64,000 nucleotides of DNA from Puteibacter caeruleilacunae (GTDB taxonomy: Bacteria > Bacteroidota > Bacteroidia > Bacteroidales > Prolixibacteraceae): positions 170,388 to 234,387 of the forward strand of contig SJCO01000006.1 in assembly GCA_005217565.1 (NCBI GenBank). Direction: 5' to 3'. The translations under genes were made by a program, and so were the position numbers. Positions 52,478 through 61,845 of this stretch are shown piece by piece; the stretch's first letter is position 1; each line of letters begins with the position of its first letter. Below the pieces are notes generated by a model. That model saw nothing but the letters and a program-made list of their open reading frames with translations. It did no database searches and was not told the DNA's origin.

Positions 52478-52768
52478 ATGAAGCTGAAATTTTTACATAT
52501 TCCCAGACCTAAAAAATTTGAAATTCCTCCGCGCTACCATGATCCAGCGGCAGAGGAACGGGAAGCAAGAGAAAGAAGAATCCGATCAGAATTGGGTTTA
52601 GAGAATGATCTTGACGGCAAGGGATATCGTTCAAGCATAAAAGGTCAGATGCGTGTAGGTTCAAAACGTCTGACTATTGCTTCAAAACAAAGACGTAAAT
52701 CAAGTGTACGCGTGATTATTATTGCAGTAGTACTAACTGCTATTGCTTACTATTTACTAACCAATTAA
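52478..52768 (+). CDS. Small hypothetical protein with C-terminal membrane helix
   Basis: A 96-residue protein of unknown function. The first 70 residues are strongly charged (EEREARERRIRSELGLEND and later KRLTIASKQRRK), and residues about 74-93 form one hydrophobic helix (VIIIAVVLTAIAYYLL), so it is probably tail-anchored in the inner membrane with the charged part in the cytosol. It precedes mutL by 11 bases and is likely co-transcribed with it. Codon use looks like that of its neighbours. I do not recognise a named family. Confidence 0.75.
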   Translation: MKLKFLHIPRPKKFEIPPRYHDPAAEEREARERRIRSELGLENDLDGKGYRSSIKGQMRVGSKRLTIASKQRRKSSVRVIIIAVVLTAIAYYLLTN

Positions 52769-52779
52769 CCTTAAATAGC

Positions 52780-54747
52780 GTGGCTGATATTATTCAATTA
52801 CTTCCTGACTCGGTAGCTAACCAGATTGCAGCCGGGGAGGTAATCCAACGTCCTGCATCAGTGGTGAAAGAGCTTGTTGAGAATTCTATTGACTCTGGAG
52901 CAACTTCTGTTAAAATTAATGTGAAAGATGCTGGTCGTACATTGATTCAGGTAATCGATAATGGTTGTGGAATGTCTGATACAGACCTTCGAATGGCATT
53001 TGAACGTCATGCTACTTCAAAGATTAAGGTGGCAAATGATTTATTTGCTGTTCGTACCATGGGTTTTCGAGGAGAGGCATTGGCTTCAATTGCTGCGGTG
53101 GCAGAGGTTGAAGTAAAGAGTCGCTTGCTTGATGCTGATGTGGGATCACAACTGTTGATTAGTGGATCGAAAGTAATATCGCAGGATCCGGTTAGTAGTA
53201 ATGGAGGAACGAATATTTGTGTAAAGAACCTGTTCTTTAATGTTCCGGCCAGAAGAAAATTTTTAAAATCGAACAGCACAGAGCTTCGTCATATTATGAA
53301 TGAATTTCAGCGTATAGCACTAGCCTATCCTGATATTGCTCTGGCTCTTTATCACAACGATTCTCCGGTGTATGATTTACCTTCTGAGAATTTGAAGCGA
53401 AGAATCGTTAATATCTTCGGGAAAACGATGAATAATAAGTTGATTCCTGTTGAGGTAGATACTTCATTAGTAAAAATCACAGGCTATATTGGTCAACCTA
53501 AGTTTGCAAAAAAGAGAATGGGTGAGCAGTTCTTTTTTGTGAATAATCGTTACATGAAGCATCCTTCATTTCATAAAGCTGTGATGCAGGCGTATAACAA
53601 GATTATTGCTCCGGAGACTATTCCTTCATACTTTTTGAGATTTGATGTGGATCCTGAAAGTATAGATATCAACATTCACCCAACGAAAACAGAGATAAAA
53701 TTTGAGGATGAATCTGCTATCTGGCAATTTTTGATTGCTGCGATGCGTGAATCCTTAGGAAAACATAATGAGGTTCCTTCTATTGATTTTGATCAGGCGG
53801 GGAGTATTGATATTCCAGTGGCTTTGGAAAAGGGAGAGCAGGTAGACAGACCTCAAATTGAAGTAAATACAAAGTTTAATCCTTTTGAGGAGGAGAAGCG
53901 TCTTGACTCTTCTGATTTCTCATCATGGAACAGAGATGTACCTCCAAATAACTGGGAAACCTTATACCAGGGAGCAGGTGCACAGCAGCAGCCACAACAG
54001 GAGTATATCACACCTTCGGAAGAAGGATTTTTGCCTCAGGGAGTTGAGGGATTCATGACTCAAGGGAGTGAAGGTTTTGCTAGTCATGGCGGTGAAGAGC
54101 AATTTTATCAAAGTCAGATGGAGGCAGAGCCTGTTCAGCAGACTTTTGAGAGTAAGATTGGAACAGAATCAGATACGCTAAGAGTAAATCATTTTCTTCA
54201 GTTTAAGAATAAGTATATTCTCTCTGCTGTAAAATCAGGATTAATGGTTATTGATCAGCGTAGAGCACATATCCGTATCTTGTACGAGCGATTTATGGAT
54301 ATTCTACAGCAAGATGGTGTGGCTAGTCAGCAGGAGTTATTCCCACAGTCGTTGGAATTAGATTTCGCTGATGCTGAGATGTTAAAGGAGATCATGCCTG
54401 ATCTCAGAGATCTAGGTTTTGATATTCGTGAATTTGGCCCAAATGCTTTTGTTGTCAACGGTACTCCGGGGATGTTAGGCAATGTTGATCCAGGTTCAAT
54501 TATCCAGTCATTCCTTGAAGAATATAAGTCGTCGGGAAGTGGTGAAGCTAAAGATCGTGTTAGAGAAGAGGTTGCCAAATCATTGGCTGTGGCGTCGGCT
54601 ATTAATTATGGCACACAACTCGAGAATGAGGAGATTCAGGAGTTAATCGATAGTTTGTTTGCCTGTAGTTCCCCGAATTATTCACCATCAGGAAAACCTG
54701 TTATTTCGATTCTTCCATTGGGAGATATTGAGAAGATGTTTCAGTAA
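52780..54747 (+). CDS. mutL: DNA mismatch repair protein MutL
   Basis: A 655-residue GHKL ATPase. The N-terminal boxes are clear: ANQIAAGEVIQRPASVVKELVENSIDSGA, DNGCGM, and TMGFRGEALASI. A linker rich in Q, E and G with repeats (EGFLPQGVEGFMTQGSEGF) covers about 380-460. In the C-terminal domain the endonuclease motif DQHAxxE is replaced by DQRRAHI (D492 onward), and the late CPHGRP-type motif reads SPSGKP. So it probably lacks nicking activity, as in MutL proteins that work with MutH or other partners. Start codon is GTG at 52780. It couples mismatch recognition by MutS to downstream repair. Confidence 0.95.
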   Translation: MADIIQLLPDSVANQIAAGEVIQRPASVVKELVENSIDSGATSVKINVKDAGRTLIQVIDNGCGMSDTDLRMAFERHATSKIKVANDLFAVRTMGFRGEALASIAAVAEVEVKSRLLDADVGSQLLISGSKVISQDPVSSNGGTNICVKNLFFNVPARRKFLKSNSTELRHIMNEFQRIALAYPDIALALYHNDSPVYDLPSENLKRRIVNIFGKTMNNKLIPVEVDTSLVKITGYIGQPKFAKKRMGEQFFFVNNRYMKHPSFHKAVMQAYNKIIAPETIPSYFLRFDVDPESIDINIHPTKTEIKFEDESAIWQFLIAAMRESLGKHNEVPSIDFDQAGSIDIPVALEKGEQVDRPQIEVNTKFNPFEEEKRLDSSDFSSWNRDVPPNNWETLYQGAGAQQQPQQEYITPSEEGFLPQGVEGFMTQGSEGFASHGGEEQFYQSQMEAEPVQQTFESKIGTESDTLRVNHFLQFKNKYILSAVKSGLMVIDQRRAHIRILYERFMDILQQDGVASQQELFPQSLELDFADAEMLKEIMPDLRDLGFDIREFGPNAFVVNGTPGMLGNVDPGSIIQSFLEEYKSSGSGEAKDRVREEVAKSLAVASAINYGTQLENEEIQELIDSLFACSSPNYSPSGKPVISILPLGDIEKMFQ

Positions 54748-54892
54748 TAGCTGACATAATGACTGTGTAGTCAAACATGGTTTAGTACTAAATTAGTTTG
54801 GCAGGACTATTGTTAGCATTGAAAGACATGAATTAAGTTGGAATAAGCGATTGACTTTTGTGCTTATTCAGACATCTTAAAAAATTAGAATT

Positions 54893-55639
54893 ATGATGCA
54901 ATATAGATCACCATTCGCTTCAATGCCGCCAGTGGTAAAGAACTTGATACTAATCAACGTTGTGTTGTGGCTGGGAACAATCACATTGAAGGGATTAGGG
55001 ATTAACCTTACAGAGTATTTGGCTTTATTTTTCTTTGAGTCGGATAACTTCAGACCTTATCAGTTGGTGACACATATGTTTATGCATGATACGAGAGGGA
55101 TTATGCATATCTTCTTTAATATGTTTGCCTTGTGGATGTTCGGTCGCGTGTTGGAGAGTGTATGGGGACCGCGGAGGTTTTTTGTATACTATTTTGTTAC
55201 AGGACTAGGTGCTGCTGCATTGCACACATTTGTTAATTATCTGGAATATCGTTCGATGATTTCAGGAATGAGTCCCGAACAGGTGAATATGGTATTGAGT
55301 GAAGGGGCAGAAGCACTGAGTCAGAGCAAAAACTTTATAGATGCTCAAATGGCCAATCTGAATATTTGGTTGCAAATTCCAACGGTTGGTGCTTCAGGTG
55401 CTGTGTTTGGTGTGTTATTAGCATTTGGTATGTTATTCCCTAATACGCAGTTGATGCTTATATTTCCACCAATTCCTATAAAAGCGAAGTATTTTGTGAT
55501 TGGATATGGAGTACTTGAGTTAATCCTTGGATTGTCTCATTCAGCCAGTAATGTTGCTCACTTTGCTCACCTCGGAGGTATGCTATTTGGCTTCTTGTTG
55601 ATTAAATACTGGAATAAACATTCCCAAAATTTCTATTAA
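54893..55639 (+). CDS. Rhomboid-family intramembrane serine protease
   Basis: A 248-residue membrane protein with six predicted helices. The catalytic serine is in VGASGAVFG, the histidine in VAHFAHLGGMLFG, and HIFFNMFALWMFG is the usual loop-1/helix-2 mark. An extra loop of about 45 residues between helices 3 and 4 is seen. It cleaves membrane helices of unknown substrate. The next gene, one base later, is a second rhomboid, so they are co-translated and may work as a pair. Confidence 0.92.
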   Translation: MMQYRSPFASMPPVVKNLILINVVLWLGTITLKGLGINLTEYLALFFFESDNFRPYQLVTHMFMHDTRGIMHIFFNMFALWMFGRVLESVWGPRRFFVYYFVTGLGAAALHTFVNYLEYRSMISGMSPEQVNMVLSEGAEALSQSKNFIDAQMANLNIWLQIPTVGASGAVFGVLLAFGMLFPNTQLMLIFPPIPIKAKYFVIGYGVLELILGLSHSASNVAHFAHLGGMLFGFLLIKYWNKHSQNFY

Positions 55640-55640
55640 C

Positions 55641-56528
55641 ATGAGTATTGCAGATGAATTAAAATATACTTTCAAAAACGGTTCTTACCTAACCCGATTA
55701 ATCTATATAAATCTGGGTGTATTCCTTTTTGTTCGTATCGTATATGTATTTTTTACCCTGTTTGGGGTGAGTAGTTTTCCATTGCTCGACTGGTTGTCAT
55801 TGCCCTCTTCATTGTCGGAGATGATGTACCAACCTTGGAGTTTGGTGACATATATGTTTCTGCATTTTGACTTTCTGCATATCTTATTTAATATTCTTTG
55901 GCTTTATTGGTTTGGAAAGATATTTCTTGCTTATTTAGATGAGAAGAAATTGCTGGCTACCTACTTGATAGGTGGATTGTTTGGAGGACTACTTTATATG
56001 CTGGCGTATAATATTTTTCCTGCATTTGAGAATGTGGTTCATGCATCGGCATTATTAGGTGCCTCAGCTTCGGTAGTGGCTATTGTTGTTGCCATATCGG
56101 TATACCAACCGAATCATGTCGTTAATCTGCTTCTTGTTGGTCCTGTGCGCATAAAATATATTGCATTGTTCTCAGTATTATTTTATTTGATTAGCATTGC
56201 TTCCTCTAATCCTGGAGGTCATCTTGCTCACCTGGGTGGTGCTTTATGGGGATATTGGTATATTGTGCGATTAAGGAAAGGAAAAGATTTGTCGCGTGGT
56301 TTTTCTACTTTTATTGATAAGTTGTTGGTTGCACTAAAGCCAAAATCGAAAATGAAAGTTTCTTATCGCAAAGGAATGAACGATTATGAGTATAACGCTC
56401 AGAAGAACTACAAGAAAGATGAGATAAACAAGATTCTTGATAAGATTGGGAAATCAGGCTATGATAGTCTGTCACGTGAAGAGAAGGAGATCTTGTTTAA
56501 GATGGGGAATAAAGGAAAGAAAAATTAG
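55641..56528 (+). CDS. Second rhomboid-family protease with cytosolic tail
   Basis: A 295-residue paralog of the preceding gene. HILFNILWLYWFGKIF, LLGASASVVAI (catalytic serine) and GGHLAHLGGALWG (histidine) are kept. After the membrane part, a tail of about 75 charged residues ends with NKILDKIGKSGYDSLSREEKEILFKMG, a motif seen at the C-terminus of many Bacteroidota rhomboids. The start lies one base after the stop of the upstream gene. Confidence 0.9.
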   Translation: MSIADELKYTFKNGSYLTRLIYINLGVFLFVRIVYVFFTLFGVSSFPLLDWLSLPSSLSEMMYQPWSLVTYMFLHFDFLHILFNILWLYWFGKIFLAYLDEKKLLATYLIGGLFGGLLYMLAYNIFPAFENVVHASALLGASASVVAIVVAISVYQPNHVVNLLLVGPVRIKYIALFSVLFYLISIASSNPGGHLAHLGGALWGYWYIVRLRKGKDLSRGFSTFIDKLLVALKPKSKMKVSYRKGMNDYEYNAQKNYKKDEINKILDKIGKSGYDSLSREEKEILFKMGNKGKKN

Positions 56529-56657
56529 TATCTCTGTTTCCCTGTGTGGTGAAACCTATGACTTCATTGGTTATTTGTCGTAATTTTTTGTACATTTAAG
56601 AATTGACAAAAAACAGTATCATATAATGAGACTGCAAGAAGTAATTTCAATTGAGAT

Positions 56658-57137
56658 ATGGAAGATATTATTGTTCTCATATTAGCATTGGTTTTATCGG
56701 TACTTGGTGCCATCAATCAAAACAAAAAGGCCAAAAAGAAGGCTGAGCAACCATTCGAAGAATTCGATGAGTTGGATGCTATGGAGGACGAATTAGAAAA
56801 TCTTCTAGGGGTTGACCGTATGATTGTTCAACCTGAAGAAACTCCTGTTGAAGAAATCTATGAGGAGCCTGTTAAGTATGAGCCGATTAAGCATGAGTCT
56901 GTTAAGCATGTACCTGCAAAGGAGCCTGTAATTGCGAAGCCGACTGTTAGTAAAAAGACGGTTACTGAAGATGCTTTTCTGGATGATCAAGCAGATTATA
57001 TCAAGCAAACAGAGCTGGGGGGAAGTTTTGAAGAAAATGAGGAACTACAGATTTCGAAATCTAAAATTTTAGAGGAATTTGATTTAAAAAAGGCGGTGAT
57101 TTATTCCGAAATCCTGAAACCGAAGTTTGAAGCCTAA
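56658..57137 (+). CDS. Hypothetical membrane-anchored acidic protein
   Basis: A 159-residue protein without a recognised family. One N-terminal helix (about 3-20, IIVLILALVLSVLGAIN) is followed by a lysine patch (KKAKKKAE), an acidic stretch (EEFDELDAMEDELENLLG), short repeats around VKYEP/IKHES/VKHVP, and an end (LEEFDLKKAVIYSEILKPKFE) that is common in small Bacteroidota proteins of this type. The layout suggests a scaffold or an adaptor at the inner membrane. It has its own spacing from the rhomboids (130 bases). Confidence 0.72.
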   Translation: MEDIIVLILALVLSVLGAINQNKKAKKKAEQPFEEFDELDAMEDELENLLGVDRMIVQPEETPVEEIYEEPVKYEPIKHESVKHVPAKEPVIAKPTVSKKTVTEDAFLDDQADYIKQTELGGSFEENEELQISKSKILEEFDLKKAVIYSEILKPKFEA

Positions 57138-57190
57138 GAGGCTGAAATAGAGCGGTGGACGGTTTAGATGAAGAATTTAAAAAAAATCTA

Positions 57191-57198
57191 TATATTTG
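57191..57198 (+). promoter_or_regulatory. -7 element of the greA promoter
   Basis: TATATTTG is an exact TAnnTTTG match about 80 bases before the greA ATG. A weak stem (GAGTTCC with GGGATTC, two wobble pairs) followed by TTTTT lies in the leader near 57207-57241 and might attenuate. Confidence 0.5.
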
Positions 57199-57279
57199 TT
57201 GTCTAAAGAGTTCCGGTGTAGTGCCAGGGATTCTTTTTGTTTTTAAGACTATTCGTAAAAGATAAAATTGATAATTAAA

Positions 57280-57753
57280 ATGGCTAAAGTTACATACATA
57301 ACCGAAGAAGGGTTAAAGAAATTAAGGGCTGATTTAGAACACCTGATGACGATAGAACGTCCTGCTATTTCCAAGCAAATTGGAGAGGCAATTGAAAAAG
57401 GTGATATCTCGGAGAATGCTGAGTATGATGCAGCAAAAGATGCACAGGGAATGTTAGAAGCAAAGATTGCTGTTCTTAGAGGACAGATTGCTAATGCCCG
57501 AATTATTGACGAATCGAAAATTGATACTTCTAAGGTGCAGATTCTTAACAAAGTTACAATCAAGAATCGCAAGAATAACGCTGTAATGAAGTATACAATT
57601 GTTGGAGAGCAGGAAGCAAACCTTAAAGAAGGAAAGATTTCTATAGATACTCCAATTGCAAAAGGATTGTTGGGAAAGAAAGTAGGTGATGTTGTGGATA
57701 TTAAGGTGCCTTCGGGTGTGATTCCTTTTGAAATTATTGAAATCTCACTTTAA
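57280..57753 (+). CDS. greA: Transcription elongation factor GreA
   Basis: A 157-residue factor that helps stalled RNA polymerase by transcript cleavage. The N-terminal coiled coil has YITEEGLKKLRADLEHL and IGEAIEKGDISENAEYDAAKDAQ, with the acidic D/E tip in DISENAEYDAA; the C-terminal FKBP-like domain has GKISIDTPIAKGLLGKKVGD. The ATG at 57280 is used; a TTG four codons earlier is not needed. The HIT-protein gene follows after 12 bases. Confidence 0.96.
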   Translation: MAKVTYITEEGLKKLRADLEHLMTIERPAISKQIGEAIEKGDISENAEYDAAKDAQGMLEAKIAVLRGQIANARIIDESKIDTSKVQILNKVTIKNRKNNAVMKYTIVGEQEANLKEGKISIDTPIAKGLLGKKVGDVVDIKVPSGVIPFEIIEISL

Positions 57754-57765
57754 ATCCCATAAGTT

Positions 57766-58161
57766 ATGGCTAGTATATTTACCAAAATCGTAAACGCAGA
57801 GATTCCATCGTATAAGATTGCAGAAGATGAGAATTTTTACGCATTTCTTGATATTTTCCCATTGGCAAAGGGGCATACACTGGTGATCCCGAAGAAAGAA
57901 GTAGATTATCTGTTTGATTTGGATGATGAGTTGTATGCTGGTCTGCAAATGTTTGCAAAAAAGGTTGCAGTAGCCTTAAAAGAAGCAATCCCATGTGTTA
58001 AAGTTGGTGTGGCTGTTTTGGGACTTGAGGTGCCTCATGCTCATATCCATTTGGTGCCAATGAACAGTGAAAAAGATATTAATTTCGCTAATCCAAAGCT
58101 GGAGCTTTCAAAGGAGGAGTTTCAAGAGATTCAGCAAAAGATCACTGACCAACTGAAATAA
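57766..58161 (+). CDS. HIT-family nucleotide hydrolase
   Basis: A 131-residue histidine-triad protein. FTKIVNAEIPSYKIAEDENFYAFLDI starts it and HAHIHLVPM is the H-x-H-x-H triad. The family hydrolyses or transfers adenylated nucleotides (Hint-like). It probably shares a transcript with greA. Confidence 0.92.
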   Translation: MASIFTKIVNAEIPSYKIAEDENFYAFLDIFPLAKGHTLVIPKKEVDYLFDLDDELYAGLQMFAKKVAVALKEAIPCVKVGVAVLGLEVPHAHIHLVPMNSEKDINFANPKLELSKEEFQEIQQKITDQLK

Positions 58162-58277
58162 AGGAAATCGCAAAGGTGTAAGTTTATCAGAAGAATATAA
58201 TATTAGCCTGATGACCTTACAGTTTTGGGAATGACTAATCATTAGAAGAAGAATATTGACATATCAATAATATCAGA

Positions 58278-58302
58278 AAAAGGCTGCATTATGCAGCCTT
58301 TT
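58278..58302. terminator. Bidirectional intrinsic terminator
   Basis: AAAAGGCTGCA, three bases, TGCAGCCTTTT. It serves the greA-HIT transcript and the convergent ruvC. Confidence 0.92.
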
Positions 58303-58315
58303 CTATTTGTATCGT

Positions 58316-58870
58316 TTACTTCTTTACTCTACTTGGATTCTTTTTAATGAAGTCGTTCCAATTTTTGTAATCTGATGTTTTTATCGGATTCTTTAATTGG
58401 AGATAATGGCAAACGGCAACAGCTATTGCATCAGTAGCATCAAGTTCTTTAGGCACCTCTGTTATATGGAAGAGTTGCTGTAAGAAATAGGCGACTTGCT
58501 CTTTGGAGGCTCGTCCCATCCCTGTTATGGCTTGTTTCACTTTTAGTGGTGCATATTCTGCAATAGGCTTGTCTCGATAAAGTGCTGCAGCCATGGCAAC
58601 TCCCTGTGCCCTTCCCAGCTTTAACATCGATTGAACGTTCTTTCCATAGAAAGGTGCTTCCAGAGCAACGTGGTCGGGATTGTATTCGTCAACAATATGC
58701 AATACTCTTTTGAAAAGCTGTTGTAGCTTTTTGTAATGATCACCATATCCGGATGTTTTAATAACACCAAGAGTGACAACTTTAGGTTTGTTGTTTTGTA
58801 TTTTAATGACTCCATACCCCATTACATTGGTTCCAGGGTCAATTCCTAAGATGGTTACCGGTTTCTCCAA
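58316..58870 (-). CDS. ruvC: Holliday junction resolvase RuvC
   Basis: A 184-residue endonuclease that cuts Holliday junctions. GIDPGTNVMGYG has the first catalytic aspartate (D11), ALEAPFYGKN the glutamate, and ELDATDAIAVAVCH the last acidic pair. The start codon is TTG: an in-frame stop lies five codons upstream and no ATG fits. Length is normal for the family. Confidence 0.94.
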   Translation of the reverse strand: MEKPVTILGIDPGTNVMGYGVIKIQNNKPKVVTLGVIKTSGYGDHYKKLQQLFKRVLHIVDEYNPDHVALEAPFYGKNVQSMLKLGRAQGVAMAAALYRDKPIAEYAPLKVKQAITGMGRASKEQVAYFLQQLFHITEVPKELDATDAIAVAVCHYLQLKNPIKTSDYKNWNDFIKKNPSRVKK

Positions 58871-59034
58871 ATTATTTAATTTTCATCTGATTAAATTGCT
58901 GAATATCTGAATGTTCAAAAAATGTAATACATCCAGTAACTCATATGAATTTTAATTATCCGCAAGTGTATATCGTGCGATAATGAAAATCCATATTCGT
59001 ATCAACAAAATTACGATATTATAACTATAACCAG

Positions 59035-59913
59035 TTATGCCTTTGGGGGATTGTTGATAAAAATGCCAATAACAATTACCACAAGGCCTAGGTATGTTGT
59101 TGGTAAAATATGCTCACCAAGGATGAAGTAAATCCAAATTAACGAGAGAAATGGAGTTAGATATACCAGATTGGCGATGATAGCATTGTTTTTGCTAAAC
59201 TGCATAGCTTTCATCCAGAGAAAGAAGGTTATTCCCATTTCAAAAAGACCAGTATAAATTCCAGCCCATGAGTGTTTGATCAGTGGAAATGGAATATCTA
59301 ATACGATGCCTGAAATTGAAAGAATAATTGTACTAAACATAAAGCTTATGAATAATTTGATTGATTCATCGGTTTTTACCTTTATGCTATAAATCCAGAA
59401 TAGTGCCCAAAATAAGGAGCTTGACAATGCCAGTAATACTCCGAATACGAACGATGGTTGCAGGTCGCCAAATCCACTAAAATTGCCTTGAGAGGCAATG
59501 AGGATAACACCAATGAAACTGACAATTAATGCCGGGATATTTCGAGGTGTAAGTTTATGCTTTAATATGGGGACTGATAAAAGGGAAAGAATTAATGGCC
59601 AAACCATGTTGAGTGGCTGTGCTATTTGAGCTGGTAATAGCTGATAAGCCTTAAATAGAATTAGGTAATAACTGGTTGGATTTAGCAGGCCAAGTAGTGA
59701 TGCATGAAGCAATGTTTTCGATTTTATTTCCTTTAGTTGTCTTAATTTACCCTGAAACAACAAAATCACAAATAGAGCAATGGTTGATGTAATCGATGCA
59801 ATCCAGATAAATTGAAACGGACTTAGATCTTTCAATGCAAGTTTAAACACAGTTGCTACGGTTGACCATAGCAATACTGAGGCCAGTGCGTACAAAATTG
59901 ATTTTTGTTTCAT
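59035..59913 (-). CDS. DMT-superfamily (EamA) transporter
   Basis: A 292-residue, ten-helix protein with two EamA repeats (LLWSTVATVFKLAL and later FWALFWIYSIK). The family exports or imports metabolites such as amino acids or nucleotide sugars; the substrate is unknown. It lies 14 bases after the TPR gene on the same strand, so it is likely co-transcribed. Confidence 0.88.
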   Translation of the reverse strand: MKQKSILYALASVLLWSTVATVFKLALKDLSPFQFIWIASITSTIALFVILLFQGKLRQLKEIKSKTLLHASLLGLLNPTSYYLILFKAYQLLPAQIAQPLNMVWPLILSLLSVPILKHKLTPRNIPALIVSFIGVILIASQGNFSGFGDLQPSFVFGVLLALSSSLFWALFWIYSIKVKTDESIKLFISFMFSTIILSISGIVLDIPFPLIKHSWAGIYTGLFEMGITFFLWMKAMQFSKNNAIIANLVYLTPFLSLIWIYFILGEHILPTTYLGLVVIVIGIFINNPPKA

Positions 59914-59927
59914 CTGCAGTAAAGTGG

Positions 59928-61745
59928 TTAACGAGTTTTGTTTTGCGTTAGTTGACGGTAGCGTTTCCTTGCATCGGTAGCAAGAAGACTACCGGGGTAT
60001 TTAAGAAGTATTTCCTTGTATAATTCTCCAGCTTTTGATGTATTGTTGAGTCGTTCGTACAGCTCTGCCTGCATAAAGATTGCATTATCGGCAAGTAAAT
60101 CATCTGGATAATTATCAATGATGAACTGCAAGGATTCTTGTGCCTTTTCGAACTGTTCTTGCATTGTGTATATTTCAGCTTTTCGATAATGACATTCATC
60201 GGTTAGCGAATGATATGGATATGAGCTTTGTATTGAATCCAAAGTTGTCAATGCTTTATTTAGTTGATTGGTATAGATTAAAAACTCTGCCCTTGCAAAT
60301 ATTTGCATAGGTAGGCGAGTTGTATCAAGATTGGTGTTGGAAGCTATGAGTAGTGATAGGTCGATTGCATCATTTGAGGTAAACTTAGAGGTACTTCCTT
60401 TGATTGCATCAAGTTGTGCCTTAGCCCATTCAAAATCTCCAGTAAAAAAGCCTAGTCTTGCTTTCTTCCACTTGGCCTCATCTGCTATAGGTGAGTTCTT
60501 TTGTCGGTCAATAACTTGTGAGTAATACAAAATTGCTTGCCAGGGATCATTGTTAAAGAGACAAACGTCGGCAAGTTTAAGTTTTATTTGACTACGAACA
60601 GAGGTTGGTAGACCTTTTGTGGTCTGAGCTTCTTCTAGAATAGCAACAGCTTTGGTTGGCTTTTTTTGAAAGAAAGTAAGAAGATGAGCTTGGTTTAGAA
60701 TCAGCTCATAGGTGGTTCGGTTAATACCGAGCTCTTTGATTGTTTTATCGTATGATTGAACTAGATTATTCAATGCTGTAGAGTCAGACGTTGATTTTTG
60801 AGACAGTATGTCGAACTCAAACTTTAGCTTTTCAATATTAGCCATCATATATACTGGAGACTTAGAGCCTTTATTAATCAGGTATTTATAGGCGCGAAGT
60901 GTCACTTCTTTATTGTTCATTTTTCGGGCAGCCCTGGCAACTGTTAGTGTGAGCATATCGTCTACTTCAGTTTTCTGATCGAGGGCTACGGCCTGACTGA
61001 GAGCAAGATTTAATTTTGATGTTTCTGTGTTGTACCATGTCATTAATCTTTGAAATGGTACGTAGGTTGGTTTTGCTTGGACTCTTTTTGAGATGATTTG
61101 TCTCAAGAGGTCTTTCGTTTCCTGTTTATCGTCTTGGTAGAATACAGCATTAATATAGTTTCTGACAGAAGAAATTCTTTTTTCATCGATATATAACCAA
61201 GAGAGAAGTTCATCCATCATTTTTTCGTAATTACGTTGTAGCCGATAGATGCGACTTCTTTCGTAATAAAACTGATCCTCAGGCATTAATTCCTCTGCTC
61301 GGGTGATGCATTTTTTTGCCCAACTATATAATCCATACCTAATAAAAGCATTGAGAAGAGAATTAAATTCAAGTCTACGTGGGGGAAGTTTGCGTAGAGC
61401 TACCTTATATCGACTGTCGGCCTTTTCTTGATCTCCTTTTTGCTGGTATAAGTATCCTGTAAGTACATGATACTGGATTAATCGTGGTTGAGTTTTTAGT
61501 ATCTTCTTTAGTTCTTTTTCTGCCTCGTCATATTGTGAATTCATGATGAGACTGATCACAAAGTTGTCAAAATAACTGGTGATACCACTAGAGTAATACA
61601 ATTCTTTAAAAAGCGGTGCCGCATTCTTGTAGTCTCTTGAGTGAAAGTATCTATTTGCTTTGGCAGATTTATTGTCTACCTGTATTTGAGCGTTTACCGA
61701 CAGAAAGGTAAGCGAGAAACAAACGATAAGAAGAAAACGGATCAT
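59928..61745 (-). CDS. Exported tetratricopeptide-repeat protein
   Basis: A 605-residue protein with a signal peptide (1-19, ending SVNAQ) and many TPR units, for example SAKANRYFHSRDYKNAAPLFKEL, DEAEKELKKILKTQP and EKADSRYKVALRKLP near the start, and KAQESLQFIIDNYPDD, and SKAGELYKEILLKYPG at the end. The last repeats resemble YbgF/BamD-type outer membrane assembly factors. It is expected in the periplasm as a scaffold. The ATG at 61745 starts the signal peptide; a longer frame from 61808 runs into the serS terminator and is not used. The role is unknown. Confidence 0.85.
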   Translation of the reverse strand: MIRFLLIVCFSLTFLSVNAQIQVDNKSAKANRYFHSRDYKNAAPLFKELYYSSGITSYFDNFVISLIMNSQYDEAEKELKKILKTQPRLIQYHVLTGYLYQQKGDQEKADSRYKVALRKLPPRRLEFNSLLNAFIRYGLYSWAKKCITRAEELMPEDQFYYERSRIYRLQRNYEKMMDELLSWLYIDEKRISSVRNYINAVFYQDDKQETKDLLRQIISKRVQAKPTYVPFQRLMTWYNTETSKLNLALSQAVALDQKTEVDDMLTLTVARAARKMNNKEVTLRAYKYLINKGSKSPVYMMANIEKLKFEFDILSQKSTSDSTALNNLVQSYDKTIKELGINRTTYELILNQAHLLTFFQKKPTKAVAILEEAQTTKGLPTSVRSQIKLKLADVCLFNNDPWQAILYYSQVIDRQKNSPIADEAKWKKARLGFFTGDFEWAKAQLDAIKGSTSKFTSNDAIDLSLLIASNTNLDTTRLPMQIFARAEFLIYTNQLNKALTTLDSIQSSYPYHSLTDECHYRKAEIYTMQEQFEKAQESLQFIIDNYPDDLLADNAIFMQAELYERLNNTSKAGELYKEILLKYPGSLLATDARKRYRQLTQNKTR

Positions 61746-61780
61746 ATAGTTATTTTTAGCTAAAAATAAGCATTCCCGAC

Positions 61781-61788
61781 CAAATGTA
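61781..61788 (-). promoter_or_regulatory. -7 element of the TPR gene promoter
   Basis: On the minus strand TACATTTG, an exact TAnnTTTG match, 36 bases before the ATG at 61745 and directly after the T-run of the serS terminator. Confidence 0.55.
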
Positions 61789-61823
61789 AAAAAAAAGGCT
61801 TTCATCAAATGAGAAAGCCTTTT
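61789..61823 (-). terminator. Intrinsic terminator of serS
   Basis: On the minus strand AAAAGGCTTTC, a nine-base loop, GAAAGCCTTTT and more T. Confidence 0.9.
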
Positions 61824-61845
61824 GTGTTTTATATGTAATTCTGTT

